Below, piece by piece: positions 30,916 to 38,538 of a stretch of DNA of 57,584 nt. Below the pieces are notes generated by a model. That model searched no databases and was not told the DNA's origin. It saw only the letters and a list, made by a program, of their open reading frames with translations. The DNA is from JBFGCT01 sp041581055 (GTDB taxonomy: Bacteria > Actinomycetota > Acidimicrobiia > Acidimicrobiales > Ilumatobacteraceae): contig JBFGCT010000003.1 in assembly GCA_041581055.1 (NCBI GenBank), forward strand, positions 1 to 57,584, in the 5' to 3' direction. Position 1 is the first letter of the stretch. Each line of letters starts with the position of its first letter. Made by a program: the position numbers and the translations under genes.

Positions 30916-32010
30916 ATGCGCGTGCTGGTCATCGCCTCGGAGGTGCCGCCGGTCGTCTCCGGCGTCGCCCGCTCGGTGTCGCAGCTCGTCGACGGCCTCG
31001 CCGGGCGCGGGCACGAGGTCGACGTGTTGTGTGCCGCCGACGCGCCCTACCTCGCCCGCGGCGACTTCCGCATCTCCTCACTGGCCGCCCGGCTGCCGCA
31101 GGTCGTCCGCGACCTCGATCGCTACGACATCGTCAACGTCCACGGGCCGGCGCCGACGATCTCCGAGACGTTCCTGGCCGCGATCGGGCTGGCCCGCCGC
31201 GGCCGCCGGCCCGGGCTGGTCTACACCCACCACTTCACGATCGAGTTCGGCCAGCGGTGGATCCAGCCGCTCACCCGCTCGTACGACCGGGCGTCACACG
31301 AGTTGGGGCGGCTCGCCGACCACGTCGTCGTGACCAGCGACTCGTACTTCGACATCCTGTCGCTGCGCGCCGGCGAGGCGAAGACGACCGTGATCCCGTG
31401 GGGCGTCGACCTCGAACGGTTCTCGGTCGGGCCGAGCGACCCGTACGGGGGCGGGCGCGACCTGCGGGTGCTGTACGTCGGTCAGCTCCGCGAGTACAAG
31501 GGGTCGCACGTCGCGCTCGAGGCGATCGCCAACCTGGCCGGCGTCTCGCTGACGATCGTCGGGCGCGGTCCGAACGAGGACGCGCTCCGGCGCCGGCTGG
31601 CGCGCCGGGACGCCGGGAACGTGGTGCTGCGCGGCTACCTCAGCGACGAGGACCTCATCGAGGAGTACGCCCGCCACGATGTCGTGCTCCTTCCGTCGGT
31701 CAACCGGATGGAGGCCTACGGCATCGTCCTGATCGAGGGGATGGCGTCGGGTTGCGTCCCGGTCGCCTCCGACCTGCCGGGGGTGCGCGACGTCGCCCGC
31801 GGGTGTGGGATGCTCGCCGCGCCCGACGACGCGGCCGACCTGCGGTGGGCGATCGCGTTGCTCGCCGCCCGACCCGACCTCGTCGCGACGTTCCGCGTGC
31901 GGGCGATCGAGAAGTCCGCCGGCTATTCACACCACGCGACCATCGAGCGTTACGAGCGGACGTTCGAGGCGGTCGTCGGCGGGCTGTCCGACGTCCGGTC
32001 CGCGTCGTGA
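30916..32010 (+). CDS. GT4-family glycosyltransferase
   Basis: The 364-residue enzyme has a GT-B fold: N-terminal VLVIASEVPPVVSGVARSV, central VIPWGVDLERF and LYVGQLREYKGS, VGRGPNEDALR, and the donor-binding EAYGIVLIEGMASG with the conserved Glu pair. It should add a sugar from a nucleotide donor at the cytoplasmic face. It starts 5 bases after the GT2 stop and its stop overlaps the next gene (GTGA), so translation is coupled. The sugar and acceptor are unknown. Confidence 0.9.
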   Translation: MRVLVIASEVPPVVSGVARSVSQLVDGLAGRGHEVDVLCAADAPYLARGDFRISSLAARLPQVVRDLDRYDIVNVHGPAPTISETFLAAIGLARRGRRPGLVYTHHFTIEFGQRWIQPLTRSYDRASHELGRLADHVVVTSDSYFDILSLRAGEAKTTVIPWGVDLERFSVGPSDPYGGGRDLRVLYVGQLREYKGSHVALEAIANLAGVSLTIVGRGPNEDALRRRLARRDAGNVVLRGYLSDEDLIEEYARHDVVLLPSVNRMEAYGIVLIEGMASGCVPVASDLPGVRDVARGCGMLAAPDDAADLRWAIALLAARPDLVATFRVRAIEKSAGYSHHATIERYERTFEAVVGGLSDVRSAS

Positions 32011-35000
32011 CGACCGCGGCGACCGAAGGCATTCCGATCGACCTCCCGATCGAGGAAGGCGACACCGAGGCGATCGCCGACCCCGCGCCCGAGCTGCGGG
32101 TCGTGGTGCGCATGTGGCACCTGGTCGTGGTGTTCGCGACGGTGGCGGCGGCGGCGGTGCTGACGAGCGACCCCGGCGTCTGGATCGCCGACGCCCGGCT
32201 CGAGTTCAGCACCGACCCGTCCGGCTTCCTGTCGGGGCACGGTCATCTGTGGGATCCGACCCGTGGGATGGGCAACCCGACGACGTGGTATTCGCCGGTG
32301 CTGGCGACGTTCCAGGCGATCCTCCAGCAACTCGGCGCGCAGCCCTGGCTGATCGAGCGGATGGTGCACGCCGCGCTGCTCACGCTCGCCGCGACCGGCG
32401 TCGCCGCGCTCTTGCGGGTCACCACGCCGCGCGTCGGCGCGCTCCACCTGGTCGCCGGCCTGCTCTACGCGTTCAACCCGTACACGTCGCAGTACCTCGT
32501 CCCGTCGGGGCTGTTCCTCAGCTATGCGATCGCCCCGCTCCTGCTCGCCTGCTTCCTCCATGGAATCCGGGAGCGGGAAGACGATTGGCGCATGGCGGCG
32601 GGATTCGCGCTGTGCGTCTTCGCCCACGGCGCGCTGAACAGCGCGGCGTTGCTCTACGCGCTCGCCCCGATTCCGATCGCCGCCGCGTTCGTCGTGTTCG
32701 CCGAGCGCTCGATCCAACTCCGTCTGGTGCTGGCGTGGCTGCTGCGGGCCGCGATCCTCTCCGCGCTCGTCGCCTCCGGCGCGCTGTTCGTGCTGTGGTT
32801 CCAGCGCGGCGACATCGGCCTGAACCTGGCGACGACCGAGCAGCAGAGCGTCGTGTCCTCCCGGTCGTCGTGGGGTGAGACGTGGCGCGGTCTCGGGCTG
32901 TGGCTCACGTACTTCGGCGATTCGTCGGGGCAGTTGCGGCCCCAGTCGGCGGCCTACTTCCAGAACCCGCTGGTCGTCATCGCAACGTACGCCGCGCCGC
33001 TCGCCGCCGGCGTCACGCTCACATTGTCCCGCTGGCGCCCGCGCTGGTTCTTCGCCGCGCTGGTCGCGGTCGGCACGATCGTGATGGTCGGGGTCTGGCC
33101 ACCATCGGCGCCGTCGCCGTTCGGGCGGGCGCTGAACTGGGGGTTCGAGCACTTCGTGATCCTCCGCGGGCTCCGAACGTCCTACAAGGCGGGGTCGGTC
33201 GCCTGGCTCGGCATCGCGACGCTGGCGGCCTATGGGGTGCTGCGGATGATCCGGACGCGGGCGGGCGGGCGGTTCGGCCGGATCGGCCCGGCGATCGCCG
33301 GCTGGAGTCTGGCGGCGTTGCTCGCCGTCGCCGCGTTCCCGTTCTGGACCGGCAACGTGTACAGCTCCGACGACGGCTTCGACGAGATCCCGGCGTACTG
33401 GACCGACGCCATCGACTGGCTCAACTCGCAACCCGAGGACGGGCGCGTGATGGTGCTCCCTGGCGTGATCCGAACCCGGTACCGATGGGGGTACGTCAAC
33501 GACAACCTGTTCCACGGCCTGCTCGACAAGTCGCTCGTGATGCACCAGTCGGTTCCCCCGCCGGGCACACCGCTGACCGCCGATGTCGTGCTCAACCTCG
33601 ACCGCTACCTCGCCGCCCCCGTCTACCGCGAGGGAACCGTCGGGCCGATCCTCCGCCGACTGGGTGTGCGGTGGGTCGTGTTCCAGAACGACACCGAGTG
33701 GGAGCGGATCGGGCTGCCACGCCCGGAGCATTTCGGGGCGCTGCGCGCCGATCCCGATCTCGCTCTCGCCGAGTCGTTCGGCGACGCCGGTGAGAACACG
33801 GCGGTCGAGGGCGATTCGGCGGCCGCGTTGCTCGGCGAGAACGCGCTCCATCCGGTCGAGATCTACGAGGTCGACGGCGCGCGCGACACGCTCCGGGTCT
33901 CGGCCGACCAGCCCGTCGTCGTCGCCGGCGCGGGTGACGCGTGGGCGCAGCTCGCCCAACACGGCCAGCTCGATCGCGGCCCGGTGATCTACACCGGCAC
34001 TGCGACCCCCGACGAGCTGGCGGCCGCGCTGGCCGACGGATCGCCCGTCGTGATCACCGACGGATCGCGGCGGCGGTTCCTCCAGGTCGCCGGTGGGATC
34101 ATCTCGTACTCCCACACGCTCGCGCTCGACGAGGACACGCCACGCGCGGCACGCAGCCCGTTCGAGGAGACCGACTCGACCTCGTACGCCGTGTACGCGG
34201 ACGCCGTGGCGATCGAGGCGTCGATCACCGGATCGGGGGCGACACCGTTCGACGCGGCACAACGCCCGGCGCTCGCCTTCGACCGCGTCGGCCACACCGC
34301 GTGGGAGGTGAGCGGCCCGGACGCCCAGGGGGCCGTCCTGTCGGCCCGGCTGCGCGAGGCGACAGCGGTCGACGGGCTCATCGTGCACACCAGGGCACAG
34401 GACAACGACCGCTGGATCCGCCGGATCGACGTCGAACTCGTCACGGGGGCCGGGGAGGTCGTCGCCGCCACCGTTGAGGGCGCCCGCTCCAACCGGGGTT
34501 TGCTCGTCGTCGATGTGCGAGCCGACGACGTCGTCGAGCTGCGGCTGCGCCTCGACGACCTCGACGGGACCGGCCGGGGCGCGGTGGGGATCGCCGAGGT
34601 CGAGATCACGAGCGGCGGCGAACCGCTCGACCTGCGGGAGTTCATCCAGACACCCCTCGACCTGGAGCGAGCGGCAAGCGATCCGGGCCTCGCCGCGCGG
34701 TTGACGGCGGCGGACATCTCGTACTCGTTCCTGCGGCGCACCGGCACGGGCGCCCGCTCCGAGGAGACCGAGATCCGCCGCCGCTTCTGGGCGCCTGCCG
34801 ACGCCCTGTTGAACGCCACCGGGTCGGTCCAGCTCACCGCCTCGACGCCCGACGTGACCGTCGACCGCCTCCTCGCCGCGCCGGTCGGGGCCTTCGGCTC
34901 GGATCGCGCCCCGGGAGCGGTCGACGGCTGGGGCGTCTACGCGGTCGACGGCGACCCGACGACATCGTGGCTCGGGCCGCCCGCGGCCGGCGCGACGCTG

Positions 35001-35912
35001 ACCGCCCGCCCGCCGGCGCGGACGATCGAATCGGTCGAGTTCGTCGTCACCCTCGCCGAGGACGTGGCGGGCAGCCCGCAGGAGTTCTCGTTCATCGAGG
35101 CCGGGACGATCACCGCGACCGGGTCCGATGAGCCGATCGTCGTCCGCCTCGAGGCCGGGCCGCGGGCCTGCGACCTCCGCGCCGATGGCCTTCGCGCCTG
35201 CACGGCGTCGATCAGCACCCCGCTCCCCGCCGACGTGTACGAGACGATCACGCTCGAGATCACGGCGATCACCCCCGTGCCCTCGGCGTTCGGCACGCGT
35301 CCGGTCGCCGTCAGCGAGGTCGTGTTCGACGGCGAACCGGTCGAGCCGGACGATCTCGTGGCCGACATCGACGGGTGCTTCGACGCGTTCTCCATCGACG
35401 GCGCGCCCGGCTCGGTGCGCATGCGCGCGACCCGCGCGGCGCTCCTCGACCGGCGCGTCGTCGCCTTCGAGTCGTGCGCGCCGATCGAGCTCGAGCGGGG
35501 TGATCACGACTTCGTCTCCGCGCCGTCCTGGTCGGGCGCCGTCTCCGAGCTGCTGCTCTCCGCGCCGGGCGACGATCCGGGCGACTCACCGGGCGACGAG
35601 CCCCCTGCGGCGGTCGTGGTGATCGAACGGTCGCCGACGAGGATCGTGCTCGACGTCACCGCCCCGGCCGGGGCGTTGCTCATCGGGCCCGGCGCCCATC
35701 ACAACGGCTGGCGGGCCACCGTCGACGGTGTGCCGCTCGGCAAGGCGGTCCCGCGGGACTCGTTGTCGGCCTGGCAGGTCCCGAGACTCGAGTCGACCCG
35801 GGTCGAGCTCTTGTTCCGGCCGCAACGGGCCTACGAGCTGGCACTGGCGCTGAGCGCGGCGGGCGTCGCGATCTGCCTGACGCTGCTGGTCAGGGGGAGG
35901 CGATCGTCATGA
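32007..35912 (+). CDS. AftD-like alpha-(1->3)-arabinofuranosyltransferase family membrane protein
   Basis: This 1301-residue protein starts with GTG overlapping the GT4 stop. The N-terminal half has about 11-12 membrane helices, and its first large loop (ARLEFSTDPSGFLSGHGHLWDP) carries the acidic residues typical of GT-C enzymes and of DUF3367/AftD proteins. The second half is extracytoplasmic and contains two discoidin/CBM-like modules (around residues 750-875 and 970-1115), then GWRATVDGVPLGKAVPRDSL before a final helix. AftD enzymes add arabinofuranose from a decaprenyl donor to cell-wall arabinan. Whether this organism makes arabinan is unknown; another furanose is possible. Confidence 0.8.
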   Translation: MTTAATEGIPIDLPIEEGDTEAIADPAPELRVVVRMWHLVVVFATVAAAAVLTSDPGVWIADARLEFSTDPSGFLSGHGHLWDPTRGMGNPTTWYSPVLATFQAILQQLGAQPWLIERMVHAALLTLAATGVAALLRVTTPRVGALHLVAGLLYAFNPYTSQYLVPSGLFLSYAIAPLLLACFLHGIREREDDWRMAAGFALCVFAHGALNSAALLYALAPIPIAAAFVVFAERSIQLRLVLAWLLRAAILSALVASGALFVLWFQRGDIGLNLATTEQQSVVSSRSSWGETWRGLGLWLTYFGDSSGQLRPQSAAYFQNPLVVIATYAAPLAAGVTLTLSRWRPRWFFAALVAVGTIVMVGVWPPSAPSPFGRALNWGFEHFVILRGLRTSYKAGSVAWLGIATLAAYGVLRMIRTRAGGRFGRIGPAIAGWSLAALLAVAAFPFWTGNVYSSDDGFDEIPAYWTDAIDWLNSQPEDGRVMVLPGVIRTRYRWGYVNDNLFHGLLDKSLVMHQSVPPPGTPLTADVVLNLDRYLAAPVYREGTVGPILRRLGVRWVVFQNDTEWERIGLPRPEHFGALRADPDLALAESFGDAGENTAVEGDSAAALLGENALHPVEIYEVDGARDTLRVSADQPVVVAGAGDAWAQLAQHGQLDRGPVIYTGTATPDELAAALADGSPVVITDGSRRRFLQVAGGIISYSHTLALDEDTPRAARSPFEETDSTSYAVYADAVAIEASITGSGATPFDAAQRPALAFDRVGHTAWEVSGPDAQGAVLSARLREATAVDGLIVHTRAQDNDRWIRRIDVELVTGAGEVVAATVEGARSNRGLLVVDVRADDVVELRLRLDDLDGTGRGAVGIAEVEITSGGEPLDLREFIQTPLDLERAASDPGLAARLTAADISYSFLRRTGTGARSEETEIRRRFWAPADALLNATGSVQLTASTPDVTVDRLLAAPVGAFGSDRAPGAVDGWGVYAVDGDPTTSWLGPPAAGATLTARPPARTIESVEFVVTLAEDVAGSPQEFSFIEAGTITATGSDEPIVVRLEAGPRACDLRADGLRACTASISTPLPADVYETITLEITAITPVPSAFGTRPVAVSEVVFDGEPVEPDDLVADIDGCFDAFSIDGAPGSVRMRATRAALLDRRVVAFESCAPIELERGDHDFVSAPSWSGAVSELLLSAPGDDPGDSPGDEPPAAVVVIERSPTRIVLDVTAPAGALLIGPGAHHNGWRATVDGVPLGKAVPRDSLSAWQVPRLESTRVELLFRPQRAYELALALSAAGVAICLTLLVRGRRSS

Positions 35913-37786
35913 GGCGCCGCATCGCGCTCGCCGCCGCCGGCGCCGTGTTCGGGCTCGCCGTGTTCGGACCGACCCTCGCCGCCGTCGGGGCGCTGTTCGG
36001 CGCGGCGATCGCGCGGCGGCCGCAACTCGGGGCGGCCGTCGCCGTTTCCGCGCTGCTCGCGACGGCGCTGTACGCCACCGGCGAGGAGTCGTTGGAGTCG
36101 CCGCGGTTCGCGGACTTCGTCGTCGATCGCCCGCTGGCGAACACCGCGGCGCGTCTGGCCTGGCTGGCGTGGACGGTCTCGGTGGCCGGCGGTTGGCTGG
36201 CGATGCGCACGCGTCGAACCGACGATCCGATCCATGACGACCGCACCCCGCTCGGGGCGACGGAGGGTCGGAGCGCCCCGGTGCCGATGGAGCTGGTCGC
36301 CGTCGTCGGCACGCTCACGGCGATCGCCAGCCTGATCGTGATCGGCGACGGCACCTGGGTGTGGATCACGTTGCCGATCGCCGTCGGCGCCGTCGTCCTG
36401 CTCGCCGCCGTCCACCTCCCGCGCCTGTTGCGCTCCGACTGGACCGCCATCGTCCGCGTCCTACCGGGCCAGGCCGGCGACGAGGAGCGCGACGACGACG
36501 TCGTGCACGGATCGGTCTGGCTGCTTGCCGGAACGGCCGCCGTGGCGATCGGGTCGTTCGTGTTCTGGATCGTCGCCGCCCGCACGGCGACCCAGGAGTC
36601 GGTCGGGGCCGCCGCCGCGCTCTTCAGCGTCGTGACGTTTCTGAACTACGCCTCGGCACTCGGCCTGCCGATCGCCCTCTCGCGCATGGCGGGCGCCGAC
36701 AGGTCGTCGTCGGTGCTGTTCACATGGATGCTGGCGATCACCGCGGTGAGCTCGCTCGGCGCCGCCGCGGTCTTCGCCGCCGTCGCCCCCGGCTCGGTCG
36801 ACTCGGCGATCGGCGGCGCCCGCGCTGCCGGCTGGCTCGTCCTCGCCCTGATGGTCGCCGGCATGTCGGTGTCGGTGCTGGTCGACGTGCGCTGCATGAC
36901 GCTCCGGCTCTGGCGGTGGGTCTTCTGGCGATCGGTCGCGATCTCGTTGATCCGGGTGCCGTTCCTCTTCCTCATTCCCGAGGGCGACGCGACCTTGTAT
37001 CTCTTCGTGGTCATCGCCGGCGCGTACGCCGTGACCGGGCTGGCCGTCCTCGTCGCTCTGCTCGTTCGGTCGCAGGAGCGCCTCCGGGCCCGGCCCGCGC
37101 CGAGCGAATGGAGGACGACGGCGCGCTTTGCCGTCGTGAACTACGCCGGGCAGCTGGCCATCCAGGCGCCGTTCTTCGTGGTCCCGATCATCGTGCTCAC
37201 GTCGTTGCGGGCCGAGGAGAACGCCAGCTTCTACGTGGCGTGGGGAATCATGTCGGTCGTCGTCATCTCCGTCCAACTGGTCGGCCAGGTGCTCCTGGTG
37301 GAGGGCGGGCGGGGGCAGCGCGCCGGACAGGTGAAGGTCGCCCTCGGCGTCGCGCTCGCGGTCAGCACGCTCTCCCTCGCGGCGGTCGTCATGCTCTCCT
37401 CGGTGATCCGCGCGGTGTACGGCTCGGGGTACGAGGAGGTGGCGGTGCTGCTCGTCCTGCTCGTCGGCGGAACGGTGCCGTACTCGGCCACCGTCGTCGG
37501 CTTGAACGCGACACGTGTGAGCATGGACAACCGGTCGACGATCGTCATCACGTTCGCCTTCGCCGCCCTCGTCCTCGTGCCCGCGCTCGTGTTCACGAAC
37601 GACCACGGCGCGATCGGCGCGTCGTGGGCGTGGTTGCTCGGCAACGGCGCGGCGGCGATCGTGGTCGCCCTCATCCACCGCAAGCGCATCGTGCGATGGC
37701 TCCGCCCGTCGTGGCGCGCCGGCGATTCCGATGCCGACGTCGACGCTCCCGACGACGCGTTGATCGAGGACGGCGCGGTTCAGTAG
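35909..37786 (+). CDS. Polysaccharide flippase-like membrane protein with extra N-terminal membrane domain
   Basis: The 625-residue protein overlaps the AftD-like gene by ATGA. Residues from about 205 to 600 have roughly 12-14 helices in the Wzx/MurJ-like (MOP) pattern, with SVGAAAALFSVVTFLNYASALGLPIALSRM as the opening amphipathic region (landmark ends only). The first 185 residues add four or five helices and a linker that normal flippases of about 430-480 residues lack. It should move the lipid-linked oligosaccharide made by the upstream enzymes. The last residues are acidic. The stop overlaps the convergent methyltransferase by 7 bases. Confidence 0.75.
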   Translation: MRRRIALAAAGAVFGLAVFGPTLAAVGALFGAAIARRPQLGAAVAVSALLATALYATGEESLESPRFADFVVDRPLANTAARLAWLAWTVSVAGGWLAMRTRRTDDPIHDDRTPLGATEGRSAPVPMELVAVVGTLTAIASLIVIGDGTWVWITLPIAVGAVVLLAAVHLPRLLRSDWTAIVRVLPGQAGDEERDDDVVHGSVWLLAGTAAVAIGSFVFWIVAARTATQESVGAAAALFSVVTFLNYASALGLPIALSRMAGADRSSSVLFTWMLAITAVSSLGAAAVFAAVAPGSVDSAIGGARAAGWLVLALMVAGMSVSVLVDVRCMTLRLWRWVFWRSVAISLIRVPFLFLIPEGDATLYLFVVIAGAYAVTGLAVLVALLVRSQERLRARPAPSEWRTTARFAVVNYAGQLAIQAPFFVVPIIVLTSLRAEENASFYVAWGIMSVVVISVQLVGQVLLVEGGRGQRAGQVKVALGVALAVSTLSLAAVVMLSSVIRAVYGSGYEEVAVLLVLLVGGTVPYSATVVGLNATRVSMDNRSTIVITFAFAALVLVPALVFTNDHGAIGASWAWLLGNGAAAIVVALIHRKRIVRWLRPSWRAGDSDADVDAPDDALIEDGAVQ

Positions 37787-38538
37787 AGCCGTTCGCCCGG
37801 CCGGTGGCCGAGGACGATCGCCAAGCGCTCGGCGCGGGCGGCGCGCAGCGCCTTGACCACCATGTTGCGCACGAACCCTGGGAGGTCGGCCGCGTTCGCG
37901 CCGACGTTGCGGGCGTGCGCGCCGCCGCGCATCTCGACCCGCTCGTAGGCGACCATCGACCGATGCCGGCCGATCTTCCGCCAGCGGCGGCTGAACCACA
38001 GTCGGCGGATGACGACCAGGCTGACGAAGAAGGAGTTGTAGACATCGTGGACGATCATCCGCCCGCCGGGCACGACGCGGTCGCCCCAGCCGACGATGTC
38101 CGCCGTCGCGGGGCCGTAGCCGTGGGCCCCGTCGACGTACAACAGGTCGACCGCCCCCACGACGGCGTCGTGGGCGGACCGGCTGCTCCGCCGCACGTGG
38201 GTGACTCGGCGCTCGACCCCGGCCGCGGCGAGGTTGGCCCGGAACCGCTCGTGGTCACCGGCACCGTCCTCCGCGGCGCCGCGCCACTCCCCGGGCCCGC
38301 GGTCGTTGCCGGCGTGGGGATCGATCGCCACAACGGCGACGTCGGCGGCGGCGGCGGTCGCCAGCACGATGGTGGAGCGACCGTGGTAGCTGCCGATCTC
38401 GACGATCGTCGCCGGCGCGCGGAGCCGGCTCGCCGCCTCCCACAGCATCGCCGCCTGCTCGTCGCGGAGCCATCCCTCGATGTCGGCCACCGCCCCGAGA
38501 CAGGCGCAGAAGGCGTCGCCGCCGACGCGTGCCGTCAT
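37780..38538 (-). CDS. Class I SAM-dependent methyltransferase (CmcI/family 24 type)
   Basis: The 252-residue protein has VEIGSYHGRSTIVLA as the SAM loop, VVAIDPHAG, VDLLYVDGAHGYG and GGRMIVHDVYNSF, as in Methyltransf_24/CmcI-like O-methyltransferases. The metal- and SAM-binding acidic residues are visible. Its ATG overlaps the M16 peptidase stop as TGATG, so it is translated after that gene. Its 3' end overlaps the flippase. It may methylate a surface glycan, but no substrate can be named. Confidence 0.83.
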   Translation of the reverse strand: MTARVGGDAFCACLGAVADIEGWLRDEQAAMLWEAASRLRAPATIVEIGSYHGRSTIVLATAAAADVAVVAIDPHAGNDRGPGEWRGAAEDGAGDHERFRANLAAAGVERRVTHVRRSSRSAHDAVVGAVDLLYVDGAHGYGPATADIVGWGDRVVPGGRMIVHDVYNSFFVSLVVIRRLWFSRRWRKIGRHRSMVAYERVEMRGGAHARNVGANAADLPGFVRNMVVKALRAARAERLAIVLGHRPGERLY

